Both the position numbers and the translations under genes were made by a program. Positions 1-8,128 of a stretch of 64,000 nucleotides of DNA are shown one piece after another. This stretch comes from REEB95 sp963785735 (GTDB lineage Bacteria > Pseudomonadota > Alphaproteobacteria > ATCC43930 > CGMCC-115725): contig CAWAWJ010000001.1 of assembly GCA_963785735.1 (NCBI GenBank), forward strand, positions 806,001 through 870,000. Direction: 5' to 3'. The notes below the pieces were generated by a model, which did no database searches, had not been told where the DNA came from, and saw only the letters and a program-made list of their open reading frames with translations. Numbering within the stretch: the first letter of the stretch is position 1; each line of letters opens with the position of its first letter.

Positions 1-416
1 CCATTGGGGATGATCAGCATGGTGTCGGTGTCACGCGCCACCTTGACCATCGCCATCACCACGCCCGAATGCACCGTGCCGATCATGAAATCGGCCTTGT
101 CGCCGGTCACCAGCTTGTTGGCGTTGTCGGCGCCCTTGGCCGGATCGGATTCGTCGTCGAGCGTGACGTACTCGACCGCGCGGCCTCCGAGCTTGCCGCC
201 CTTCTCATTGATGGCCAAACGCAGCGCGTCGTCGATGTTCTTGCCGAGCGCGGCATAGGTCCCGGTATAGGGCAGCATGAGACCGAGCCGCAGCTTGGCC
301 TGCTGGCCGAGGGCAAAACGCGCCGGCATGAATGTCGATGCCGCCGCCACGCTTGCGCCCGCCGCCAGTCCTTGCAACACGCGCCGCCGGCTGGCGGTCT
401 TGGTTTCGATGGTCAT
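1..416 (-). CDS. ABC transporter substrate-binding protein (LivK/type-1 periplasmic family), partial
   Basis: The gene is cut by the left window edge, so only about 138 N-terminal residues are visible. They begin with a twin-arginine-like leader (MTIETKTASRRRVLQG followed by an Ala-rich stretch), suggesting export to the periplasm, possibly through Tat. The mature part continues with KLRLGLMLPYTGTYAALG and LDDESDPAKGADNANKL, which fit type-1 periplasmic binding proteins of branched-chain amino acid and aromatic-acid ABC transporters. It starts 23 bases after the stop of benzoate-CoA ligase on the same strand. It is therefore probably the benzoate-uptake binding protein of this operon; the ligand is inferred from context only. 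Confidence 0.85.
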   Translation of the reverse strand, partial: MTIETKTASRRRVLQGLAAGASVAAASTFMPARFALGQQAKLRLGLMLPYTGTYAALGKNIDDALRLAINEKGGKLGGRAVEYVTLDDESDPAKGADNANKLVTGDKADFMIGTVHSGVVMAMVKVARDTDTMLIIPN

Positions 417-439
417 GGTGTCCGTCCCCTGTTGATGGT

Positions 440-2026
440 TCAGTTTCGCTTGCGTCGACGCAGTTTGAAACGCTGGATCTTGCCGGTTGCGGTCTTGGGC
501 AATTCGCCCACGAATTCGATCCAGCGCGGAAATTTATAGGGCGCGAGGCGTTCCTTCACATGCTCCTGGAGCGCCGAGGCCAGATCGGCCGAGCCCGCCT
601 TGCCCGGCTTTAGCACGACGAAGGCCTTGGGCTTGACGAGATTCTGCTCGTCCTCATGGCCCACCACCGCCGCTTCCAGCACGTCCGGGTGGGTGGCGAG
701 CGCGCCCTCGACCTCGAAGGGCGAGACATAGATGCCGCCGACCTTGAGCATGTCGTCGGTACGGCCGCAATAGGTGTAATAGCCCTTGGCGTCGCGCGTG
801 TATTTGTCGCCGCTGCGCGTCCATGCCCCGAGGAAAGTGTCGCGGCTCTTCTCGCGGTTGTTCCAATAGCAGGCGGCGCTGGTCGGGCCCGATACCTGGA
901 GCTCGCCGATCTCGCCATCCTTCACCGGCTTGCCTTCTTCGTCGAGGAGCCGCAGCTCGTAACCAGGCACCGGTTTGCCGGTCGACCCGTACCGCACCTC
1001 GCCCGGGCGGCTCGAGAGGAAAATATGCAGCATCTCGGTCGAGCCGAGGCCGTCGAGGATTTCCACGTCAAAGTGCTTGGTCCAGCGCTTGCCGATATCC
1101 TCGGGCAAGGCCTCGCCGGCGGAGACGCAAATCCTGAGCGCGGTCTCCGCGCGCTTGGGCAGATCGGGGCTCGCCAGCATGGCGGCGTAAAGCGTCGGCA
1201 CGCCATAAAAGATGGTCGGCCGTTTTTCCTTCAGGATGCGGGATACCGAGGCCGGCGCGGGCCGCTCCGCCATCAGCAGCGATGTGGCGCCCACGGTCAG
1301 CGGGAACGTCAGCGCGTTGCCGAGCCCATAGGCGAAGAACAGCTTTGCCGCCGAAAACACCAGATCGCTTTCGTGGATGCCGAGCACTGGCTTGGCGTAA
1401 AGCTCGGCGGAAAGGATCAGATGCGAGTGGAGATGCACCGCGCCCTTGGGCGCGCCGGTCGAGCCCGAGGAATAAAGCCAGAAACAGGCATCGTCGCTGG
1501 TGGTGGCGGCTGCCTTCGCCTTGGGCTCCGCCTCGGTCAGGAGTTGGGAAAAATGGAGGCGGCCCGCCGGGGCCTTCGCGCCCGACACGATCACATGTTT
1601 CAATTCGGGCTGGCTGGCGAGCACCGGCGCCAGCTTGTCGTGGAGCGCGTCGGAAACGATCAGCGCCTTGGCCCGGCTGTCGCGCAGCATGAAGTCGTAA
1701 TCGGCGGTTGTCAGCAGCGTGTTGACCGGCACCGGCACGATTCCGGCCTTAATCGCGCCCAGGAACGCGACCGGGAAATCGACGGTGTCGAGAAGACAGA
1801 GCAGTACGCGGCTTTCGGGCTCGATGCCGAGCTTCCGGAGCGCATTGGCGGCGCGGTCGACGCGCTCGGCCAATTGGGCGTAGCTCAAGCTTTCGCGGTC
1901 GTCGATGAAGGCGGGTTTCCGCCCGCGGCCGGCCTTGAGATGCCGCTCGACCAGATCGACCGCGGCGTTGTAATCGCGCGGGATCGAGATATGCGGCTTG
2001 GCCGTGGCATGGCCATCGGCGGACAA
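440..2026 (-). CDS. benzoate-CoA ligase
   Basis: An ANL-superfamily acyl-CoA synthetase that makes benzoyl-CoA from benzoate, ATP and CoA in the cytoplasm, the first step of the Box pathway. Visible motifs are the phosphate loop SSGSTGAPKG, the KLFFAYGLGN stretch typical of benzoate-CoA ligases, GLGSTEMLHIF, and the C-terminal lysine motif KTATGKIQR. I chose a TTG start at 2026 because AGGGGAGG lies five bases upstream and the resulting 528 residues match the family. The same frame is open back to an ATG at 2131, but those 35 residues look unlike the family N-terminus. BoxC and BoxB across a short divergent interval support the assignment. The symbols badA and bclA are both used for this enzyme. 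Confidence 0.9.
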   Translation of the reverse strand: MSADGHATAKPHISIPRDYNAAVDLVERHLKAGRGRKPAFIDDRESLSYAQLAERVDRAANALRKLGIEPESRVLLCLLDTVDFPVAFLGAIKAGIVPVPVNTLLTTADYDFMLRDSRAKALIVSDALHDKLAPVLASQPELKHVIVSGAKAPAGRLHFSQLLTEAEPKAKAAATTSDDACFWLYSSGSTGAPKGAVHLHSHLILSAELYAKPVLGIHESDLVFSAAKLFFAYGLGNALTFPLTVGATSLLMAERPAPASVSRILKEKRPTIFYGVPTLYAAMLASPDLPKRAETALRICVSAGEALPEDIGKRWTKHFDVEILDGLGSTEMLHIFLSSRPGEVRYGSTGKPVPGYELRLLDEEGKPVKDGEIGELQVSGPTSAACYWNNREKSRDTFLGAWTRSGDKYTRDAKGYYTYCGRTDDMLKVGGIYVSPFEVEGALATHPDVLEAAVVGHEDEQNLVKPKAFVVLKPGKAGSADLASALQEHVKERLAPYKFPRWIEFVGELPKTATGKIQRFKLRRRKRN

Positions 2027-2047
2027 GGCGGCCTCCCCTGGAAACAC

Positions 2048-2066
2048 CCCCGTTGCGGGGCTTTTT
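2048..2066. other. GC hairpin with T-run in the benzoate-CoA ligase leader
   Basis: CCCCG-TTG-CGGGG forms a perfect five-base stem followed on the plus strand by CTTTTT, the layout of a short intrinsic terminator. No plus-strand gene ends here. On the minus strand the stem sits about nine bases upstream of the AGGGGAGG ribosome-binding site of the ligase. It may block stray plus-strand transcription or act as a leader structure. Function unproven. Confidence 0.35.
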
Positions 2067-2156
2067 CGTGCTTGGCCGTGATGTTTGGCGAGGGATCGGG
2101 CGGCGTCAAGCCTTAAGCGGGGCATGGGCATTTCGGCCCTTTTATTTGCTTCGCCC

Positions 2157-3176
2157 TTATCGGGCCACGCGCCGCGGCTTCAAGGCGAGGGCGCGCTTTT
2201 CCACCAGATGCCAGGAGAGAAATGCCAAGGCCGCCGCCGCCGGCAGCGAGATCGCGAACACCTTGCCCCAGTAGGCTTGCCCGCCCGAAAGCCGCACCAC
2301 CATCTGTTCGACCGGCCAGCCATAAATATAGAGCCCGTAGGAAAGATCGCCCCAGGCGGCGGCCCTCACCAAAGGCAGGCGTTTTTCCAGCGCCAGATAG
2401 ATCACCAGATATCCCCCGAAGATCGGGAAGAGCAGCACGAAGCAATGCAGGGCCGCGCTCGCGATCAGCCCGGCGGCGGCAAGGAGCGCGAAATCGGCGC
2501 GGAAAATGCCGCTGTCCTTGAGGCGGTAAAGCGCCATGCCGGCGGCGAAGAAGGGCAGGAGCCAGCCCGCGCTCGGCCACACGCCGTCGATCGAGGTGGT
2601 GTCGAACAACACGCATACCAAGCCCACGGCCATGAGCAGCGCGATCGCCGGCAAGCGGATAAGCCGCGCCATCCCCATCGCGCAGACCATGAGATACATC
2701 AGGATTTCGCAGGGCAGCGTCCAGAGCGGCCCGTCCACCACCGATCCGGCGGCGAAGCCGCTGAACCGCACACCCGGCAGCGAATTCTGGTCGGCATCCA
2801 TCAGCAGGTTCCAGGCGATATAACGCCAAGTGTCGGGGTGGCGGAAATAATCGCTCACGGGCAGGGATGTCACGAACGGCCCCAGCACCAGCGCCGAAAG
2901 CAACAGGCAGACGATGAACCCGGGATAGATTCGAAGCGCGCGCTTCATGAGGAACCGCGGCGCCGAGGATGTCGCTTCGAAGCTCATGGTGACGAGAAAA
3001 CCGCTGATGACGAAGAACACGAACACGCCGACGATGCCCAGAATGGCCTGGCCGCCGGTCGCCCTCATCAGCGGCTCGATGTCTTGCCGTCCCTCGCCCA
3101 AGAGGAAGGCGTGAGAGAAGATCACCGACACCGCCGCCAGCAGGCGCAACAGATCGAAATTGTTTGCCCGGCCCAT
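2157..3176 (-). CDS. acyltransferase family 3 membrane protein (OafA/YrhL-like)
   Basis: A 339-residue integral membrane protein of the acyltransferase-3 family, which transfers acyl groups (often acetyl) to sugars of surface polysaccharides. The N-terminus reads NNFDLLRLLAAVSVIFSHAF, with the family Arg and the conserved His of FSHAF. It continues with about ten hydrophobic segments, a GVFVFFVISGFLV motif and a basic C-terminus. A GGCGGAAG sequence directly precedes the ATG. It lies upstream of the benzoate-CoA ligase on the same strand with a 130-base gap, and nothing links it to benzoate metabolism. The inverted-repeat element at 3221-3542 sits 44 bases upstream of its start and may have displaced or supplied its promoter. 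The acceptor is unknown. Confidence 0.85.
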   Translation of the reverse strand: MGRANNFDLLRLLAAVSVIFSHAFLLGEGRQDIEPLMRATGGQAILGIVGVFVFFVISGFLVTMSFEATSSAPRFLMKRALRIYPGFIVCLLLSALVLGPFVTSLPVSDYFRHPDTWRYIAWNLLMDADQNSLPGVRFSGFAAGSVVDGPLWTLPCEILMYLMVCAMGMARLIRLPAIALLMAVGLVCVLFDTTSIDGVWPSAGWLLPFFAAGMALYRLKDSGIFRADFALLAAAGLIASAALHCFVLLFPIFGGYLVIYLALEKRLPLVRAAAWGDLSYGLYIYGWPVEQMVVRLSGGQAYWGKVFAISLPAAAALAFLSWHLVEKRALALKPRRVAR

Positions 3177-3244
3177 CTTCCGCCCAGAATGGGGCCGGCC
3201 CGCGATCTGTCAACCATCTCCGGTATTAGATAGCGAACGCACCT

Positions 3245-3284
3245 AACCGGGATTTCCTGGGATTATCCGGGATTAAACGGGACA
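3245..3284. repeat. four 10-bp tandem repeats inside the MITE-like element
   Basis: Four consecutive 10-base units read aaccgggatt, tcctgggatt, atccgggatt and aaacgggaca. They share a CGGGAT-like core at exact 10-base spacing, one helical turn, so a protein could bind them on one face. They lie immediately inside the left inverted repeat, where transposase-binding repeats are often found. Confidence 0.65.
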
Positions 3285-3370
3285 GGTGGGAATGCCTTAA
3301 TACCCTGGAGATCAGGGTAGGCGTCATCCCTGAGCCGTCCTATCCTCGCTGCATAGGCATGGGAGGGAGT

Positions 3371-3517
3371 ATGAGCCGCCGTCGTAAGCCGCCGCCGCGC
3401 CCGCAATCTCTCGCAATCTTGCTTACGGTACTGGTGATAATAGGAATCTTGAATCTGTTCGGGGTTTTTAACAGGACCCCGCACCACATCCAGCCATTCA
3501 GTACTATCAAAAACTAA
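3371..3517 (+). CDS. 48-residue single-pass membrane peptide inside the MITE-like element
   Basis: A short ORF starts MSRRRKPPPRPQ and continues with a hydrophobic stretch (SLAILLTVLVIIGILNLFGV), followed by a polar tail. GGGAGGG four bases upstream of the ATG is a strong ribosome-binding site. The positive-inside N-terminus predicts one transmembrane helix with the N-terminus in the cytoplasm. The stop codon abuts the right inverted repeat, so the ORF is fully contained in the element. No homologue is recognised. It could be a passenger or a leader-like peptide, or it may not be expressed. Confidence 0.45.
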   Translation: MSRRRKPPPRPQSLAILLTVLVIIGILNLFGVFNRTPHHIQPFSTIKN

Positions 3518-3732
3518 TAGGTGCGTTTGCTACCTAATACCGACCATCTCCGGTATTTAACGATAATTGGCGCTTGCATTAACCAGGGCCGATTGCCGAT
3601 CATGCCGCCTCGCCGGGGCAGAAGAAAAAGATGCGCCGCCCCGCGCCTCTAAAAACCGCATCGACGCCTCCGCCAGCCCGCGCGTCCTCCACGCGCCGGG
3701 GAATCTTTTTTGTTTTTGGCGGGAGAAGCGCG

Positions 3733-4911
3733 ATGGGCTGGATTTTCGAAACCTTGGGCGACACGTCGATGCTGCTGACGCGCGCCGGCGTGCCGATGCT
3801 GGCCGTGGATCCGTGGCTTTCCGGATCGGCGTGTTTTGGCAGCTGGGGGCGCGAACGCGATCTGGCGCCAGCCACGGTGAAAAGCGTGTTGCGCGCGCCT
3901 TACGTCTTCCTATCGCGCGGCGTCGATGGCCGCGCCCATCTGCCCTCGCTGCGGGCGATCGGCGCCGGCTGCGACATTCTGTTGCCTGAAAATTTCGATC
4001 CCGCTGCCCGCGCGCGGCTCTCGGCCGAGGGCTTCGCCGCCAGGAGCCTGGCCCCCAAAATCTGGGTCGAGATCGCCCGGGGCCTCAAATTGATGTGCGT
4101 CGAATCCGATTACGGCGCGGTTCTGGCGGTCGACGCCGGCGGCTTGCTGATCATCGTCAAGAACGACTCGCCCTTCGGCGGCGCGGAGCGGTTCTTGCGC
4201 CGGCTGGCGCGGCGATACCAACGCTCCTGCCTCTTGGCCTTGCCGGAACCCGCTTTCGGCCCCGACAAAAGCCGCGCGGTGCGGGAACTCGGATCACTCT
4301 GCGACCGTCTCGGCGTGACGCATTACGCGGCATCCGAGCCGCATATCCATGCGCGCGAGGACTCACGCTGGGCCGATGCCGGGCGCGTGACCTGGAACGA
4401 TGTCGCCTCGCATTGGAGCGCCCAGGCCAAGCCGATCGAACCCTATGCCCGGATCGCGCTCGCCATGGCGGCCTCGGCCGCCTCGCCTTGCTTCGTCGCG
4501 GCTTCGGCGGAAGCCTTGCCGCAGGGCACGGGCAATGATGACTGGTCCGACCGGCTTTCGGCGGCGGAATGGTTCCGGCTCGATTGCTTCGTCAAGTGCG
4601 CCAAGCCTTTCCGCCGCGGCCTCGATTTCGTCGCCTTCAATGTCGGCGGCGAGACCCGCCGGATTCCGGTCCGCGCGCGCGAGCCGAAGCGCCCGCTCGC
4701 CCGCCAGCGCGGCCTGGTATTCTCGGCGCCGCGCCAATCGCTCGTCGAGGCGGTGACATCGCACCGCTTCGGCGAATTGCTCGACGCTAATTTCGTCAAG
4801 CTCGAGCTGGCCAATCTCGCGGATTATCCACTCGGCGGTTTCCGCCGCGCCGCGCCCGGCACGGCAAACGCCGCGTCTTTCCGCGGCCAGGCCCCTATGC
4901 CGGCTGCTTGA
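3733..4911 (+). CDS. metallo-beta-lactamase-fold-like protein lacking the metal motif
   Basis: A 392-residue protein of unknown function. I start it at 3733, where GGGAGAA precedes the ATG by five bases; the frame is open further upstream but the sequence there is low-complexity. The N-terminus (TSMLLTRAGVPMLAVDPWLSG) resembles UlaG/CMAH-type metallo-beta-lactamase-fold proteins. In those, the next strand leads to HxHxDH. Here the equivalent segment is FLSRGVDGRAHLPSL, so the zinc ligands appear to be lost while the scaffold remains. Later segments (GGLLIIVKNDSPFGG) keep the fold-like hydrophobic pattern. It is co-directional with boxC, 51 bases upstream of it, so it may be part of the benzoate operon. 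The fold is inferred from short motifs. Confidence 0.6.
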   Translation: MGWIFETLGDTSMLLTRAGVPMLAVDPWLSGSACFGSWGRERDLAPATVKSVLRAPYVFLSRGVDGRAHLPSLRAIGAGCDILLPENFDPAARARLSAEGFAARSLAPKIWVEIARGLKLMCVESDYGAVLAVDAGGLLIIVKNDSPFGGAERFLRRLARRYQRSCLLALPEPAFGPDKSRAVRELGSLCDRLGVTHYAASEPHIHAREDSRWADAGRVTWNDVASHWSAQAKPIEPYARIALAMAASAASPCFVAASAEALPQGTGNDDWSDRLSAAEWFRLDCFVKCAKPFRRGLDFVAFNVGGETRRIPVRAREPKRPLARQRGLVFSAPRQSLVEAVTSHRFGELLDANFVKLELANLADYPLGGFRRAAPGTANAASFRGQAPMPAA

Positions 4912-4962
4912 CCCGAATTCTCCGGCGGCGGAGTATGACCCCCAGCGCTTAAAAACAGGGCC

Positions 4963-6621
4963 TTGCGGGGAGAGACGCGCCTGATCGCCTTCGACACCGA
5001 TCCCGGACGCTATCGCCATTGGAAACTCTCGGCCGAGGGGCCGGTGGCCACGTTGAAGCTCGACGTCGCCGAGGATGGCGGAATCGTTCCCGGCTACAAG
5101 CTCAAGCTCAACTCCTACGATCTCGGCGTCGATATCGAGTTGGCCGACGCGTTGAATCGCGTCCGCTTCGAGCATCCCGCGGTGCGCGTCGTCGTGCTCA
5201 CCAGCGCCAAGGAGCGGCTCTTCAGCGCCGGCGCCAATATCTACATGCTGGGGTCCTCGTCGCACGCCTTAAAGGTCAATTTCTGCAAATTCACCAACGA
5301 GACGCGCAACGGCATGGAGGATTCGAGCCGGCATGACGGCTTGAAATTCCTGGCAGCGGTCAACGGCACCTGCGCCGGCGGCGGCTATGAGCTGGCGCTC
5401 GCCTGCGACCAGATCGTGATGATCGACGACCGCTCCTCGACCGTGAGCCTGCCCGAAGTGCCCTTGCTCGGCGTGTTGCCGGGCACGGGCGGGCTGTCGC
5501 GCCTGACCGACAAGCGCAAGGTGCGCCGCGATCTGGCCGATCTCTTCTGCACCACATCCGAGGGCGTGCGGGCCGCCCGCGCCAAGGAATGGAATCTGAT
5601 CGACGCCGCCGCGCCGCCGCAGAAATTCGCCGAACTGGTGAGCGACCGCGCGCGAGATCTCGCCAAGACCAGCGGCCGGCCTGAAAGCGCCAAGGGCGTT
5701 TCCTTGCCTCCGCTGGCGCGCGCAATCGACGACCAAGGCTACCGCTATCCCCATGTCACCGTGACTATCGACCGCCCGGCGCGTTTGGCGACGCTCACGG
5801 TCATGGGGCCGGATAAGGCGCCGCGCGGCCTCGACGAGATTCTGGCCCAGGGCGCTTCGTGGTGGCCCTTGGCCCTGGCGCGCGAATTGGACGACGCGAT
5901 CCTGATGTTGCGGCTCAACGAGACCGCGATCGGTACACTCATCCTCAAGACCAGCGGCGAGCCCGAGACCGCGCTGGCGAGCGACGCGCTGATGCTGAAA
6001 GAGCGCGGCCACTGGCTCGTGCGCGAAACCATCGGCTATCTGCGCCGCACGCTGCAACGCCTCGACGTTTCCTCCAAGAGCCTGATCGCGCTGATCGAGC
6101 GCGGTTCGTGCTTCGCCGGCACGTTATTCGAACTCGCGCTTGCCGCCGACCGCTCCTACATGCTCGATCTGGGATCGGGCAACAATGAATCGCCGCGCGT
6201 GATTCTGGGCGAGGCGAATGCCGGGCTCTATCCGATGGTGAATAATCTGTCCCGGCTCGAAACCCGCTTCTGCGGAGCACCCGCGCCGGTCGCATCGGCG
6301 CTCAATCATAAGGGCGCGGCGCTCGACGCCGCAGCCGCGCGTGATCTTGGCCTCGTCACCGCCGCACCCGACGCGCTCGATTGGGAAGAGGAAATCCGGC
6401 TCGCGCTCGAGGAGCGCGCGTCGCTCTCGCCCGACGCGCTCACCGCGCTCGAAGCCAATCTGCGCTTCGCCGGGCCGGAAACCATGGAGACGCGCATCTT
6501 CGGCCGGCTTTCGGCTTGGCAGAACTGGATCTTCAACCGGCCCAACGCCACTGGCGCGGAAGGCGCCTTGAAGCGCTTCGGCACCGGGCAAAAGCCGCGC
6601 TTCGACTGGGACCGGGTTTAG
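4963..6621 (+). CDS. boxC: benzoyl-CoA-dihydrodiol lyase BoxC
   Basis: A 552-residue enoyl-CoA hydratase/isomerase-superfamily enzyme that hydrolytically opens 2,3-epoxybenzoyl-CoA to 3,4-dehydroadipyl-CoA semialdehyde and formate. The N-terminus FDTDPGRYRHWKLS, followed by GPVATLKLDVAEDGG and YKLKLNSYDLGVDIELADAL, is highly characteristic of BoxC. NGTCAGGGYELALACDQ is the crotonase oxyanion-hole region. A second crotonase-like half follows. The start is uncertain: TTG at 4963 or CTG at 4981, the latter with GGGGAGAG just upstream; no ATG is suitable. Eight bases separate it from boxB, so the two are co-transcribed. Confidence 0.93.
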   Translation: MRGETRLIAFDTDPGRYRHWKLSAEGPVATLKLDVAEDGGIVPGYKLKLNSYDLGVDIELADALNRVRFEHPAVRVVVLTSAKERLFSAGANIYMLGSSSHALKVNFCKFTNETRNGMEDSSRHDGLKFLAAVNGTCAGGGYELALACDQIVMIDDRSSTVSLPEVPLLGVLPGTGGLSRLTDKRKVRRDLADLFCTTSEGVRAARAKEWNLIDAAAPPQKFAELVSDRARDLAKTSGRPESAKGVSLPPLARAIDDQGYRYPHVTVTIDRPARLATLTVMGPDKAPRGLDEILAQGASWWPLALARELDDAILMLRLNETAIGTLILKTSGEPETALASDALMLKERGHWLVRETIGYLRRTLQRLDVSSKSLIALIERGSCFAGTLFELALAADRSYMLDLGSGNNESPRVILGEANAGLYPMVNNLSRLETRFCGAPAPVASALNHKGAALDAAAARDLGLVTAAPDALDWEEEIRLALEERASLSPDALTALEANLRFAGPETMETRIFGRLSAWQNWIFNRPNATGAEGALKRFGTGQKPRFDWDRV

Positions 6622-6629
6622 GAGACGCC

Positions 6630-8039
6630 ATGGCGATCGACTATCAGGCACGCATCCCCAACAACGTCGATCTCGGCGCCAACGCCACGCTGCAGCGCGC
6701 GCTCGAGCATTGGCAGCCCAAATTTCTCGATTGGTGGCGCGAGATGGGCCCGTCCGATTTCCGCGAGGCCGGGGTCTATCTGCGTACCGCCACCTCGGTC
6801 GACGCCAAGGGCTGGGCGAGCTGGGGCGAGGTGAAGATGCCGGATTACCGCTGGGGCATTTTCCTCACCGAACCCGAAGCCGGCCGCCGCATCGGCTTCG
6901 GCGATGAGATGGCCCGGCCCGTCTGGCAGCAGGTTCCGGGCGAGCACCGCGCCACGCTGCGCCGGCTGATCGTGACCCAGGGCGACACCGAGCCCGCCTC
7001 GGTCGAGCAGCAGCGGCTCCTCGGCCACACCGCGCCCTCGCTTTATGATTTGCGCAGCCTGTTCCAGGTCAATGTCGAGGAAGGCCGCCATCTCTGGGCC
7101 ATGGTCTATCTGCTGCACGCCTATTTTGGCCGCGACGGCCGCGAGGAGGCGGAGGAATTGCTCTCGCGCCATTCGGGCGACGCCGACCGGCCGCGCATCC
7201 TGTCCACCTTCAACGAGCCGATCGAGGATTGGCTGTCCTTCTTCATGTTCACCTATTTCACCGACCGCGACGGCAAGTTCCAGCTCATGAGCCTGGCCGA
7301 AAGCGGTTTCGATCCGCTGGCGCGCACCTGCCGCTTCATGCTGATGGAAGAGGCGCATCACATGATGGTGGGCGTCAACGGCATCAGCCGCATCGTCGCG
7401 CGCACGCTCGCGGTGATGAAGGATTTGAAGCGCGACGAGCCCGAGAAAGTGCGAGCGGCGGGCGCCATCGATCTGCCCACCATCCAGCGTTATCTCAATT
7501 TCTGGTTCAGCTCCTCGCTCGATCTCTTCGGCGCGGAGATTTCCACCAACGCCGCCGCCTATTTCGCATCGGGCATCAAGGGCCGGCCCGATGAAGGCCG
7601 GTACGAGGATCACCGTTGCACCGAAGGCGCGCTCGACGTGGCGATGCCGGGCGGGGTCGAACAGGTGCCGCTCCGCAACGCCATGAACGAGGTGATGCGC
7701 CTTTCCTATGCCCGCGATTGCGAAGTCGGCGTGCGGCGCTGGAACAAGATGATCGAGGAGGCCGGGTTCTCCTTCCGCCTCGCCTTGCCGAACCCGCGTT
7801 TCCACCGCAGTCTCGGCGCCTGGGCGGGAATTACGGTCGACCCGATTGGCAAGGTGATCGACCGGGCGGCGTGGGAGGTGGGGCGGGATTCCTGGGTCCC
7901 GTCCTCCTCCGACAAGGAATTCGTCAAGAGCCTGATGAAGGCCGAAACCGCGCCCGGCAAGATGGCGGGCTGGATCGCGGCGCCGGATCGCGGCGTAAAC
8001 AAGCTGCCGCTCGAATACGACTATGTCCGCCTGGGCTGA
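6630..8039 (+). CDS. boxB: benzoyl-CoA 2,3-epoxidase subunit BoxB
   Basis: The oxygenase component that inserts one O2-derived oxygen into benzoyl-CoA, giving the 2,3-epoxide. It is 469 residues long, as usual for BoxB. Two diiron-ligand motifs of the ferritin-like helical bundle are visible: EEGRH near residue 150 and EEAHH near residue 240. The start ATG has TAGGAGA upstream and lies eight bases after the boxC stop; the frame is open further upstream only as a shadow of boxC. The partner reductase BoxA is not found in the window, so it must be encoded elsewhere or just beyond the left edge. Confidence 0.93.
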   Translation: MAIDYQARIPNNVDLGANATLQRALEHWQPKFLDWWREMGPSDFREAGVYLRTATSVDAKGWASWGEVKMPDYRWGIFLTEPEAGRRIGFGDEMARPVWQQVPGEHRATLRRLIVTQGDTEPASVEQQRLLGHTAPSLYDLRSLFQVNVEEGRHLWAMVYLLHAYFGRDGREEAEELLSRHSGDADRPRILSTFNEPIEDWLSFFMFTYFTDRDGKFQLMSLAESGFDPLARTCRFMLMEEAHHMMVGVNGISRIVARTLAVMKDLKRDEPEKVRAAGAIDLPTIQRYLNFWFSSSLDLFGAEISTNAAAYFASGIKGRPDEGRYEDHRCTEGALDVAMPGGVEQVPLRNAMNEVMRLSYARDCEVGVRRWNKMIEEAGFSFRLALPNPRFHRSLGAWAGITVDPIGKVIDRAAWEVGRDSWVPSSSDKEFVKSLMKAETAPGKMAGWIAAPDRGVNKLPLEYDYVRLG

Positions 8040-8128
8040 TCCCGCCCGGGCCGATGCCGTCAAGAAACCGTTAACCATCGCCCGGCTTCTTTAAGCTCCG
8101 TTCACGATTGCCGGGCCAATATCACGGC

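Larger units (their letters stand above)
3221..3542. mobile_element. MITE-like element, 322 bp, terminal inverted repeats and 8-bp target duplication
   Basis: The ends at 3221-3245 and 3518-3542 are inverted repeats of 25 bases with two mismatches; both start CGGTATTAG when read inward. They are flanked by a perfect 8-bp direct repeat ACCATCTC at 3213-3220 and 3543-3550, as a target-site duplication would be. Inside are four 10-bp tandem repeats and a 48-codon ORF with a good ribosome-binding site. No transposase is encoded, so the element would need one in trans. I do not recognise the family. It occupies most of the 556-base gap between the acyltransferase and the next plus-strand gene. Confidence 0.7.

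Noticed and set aside
656..2116. 486-codon plus-strand ORF opposite benzoate-CoA ligase
   Set aside because: It is antisense to a clear enzyme gene; long antisense frames are common in GC-rich DNA and this one has no family-like motifs.
3263..3487. 74-codon minus-strand ORF inside the MITE-like element
   Set aside because: It has no ribosome-binding site and no domain, and the opposite strand has a better-formed small ORF.
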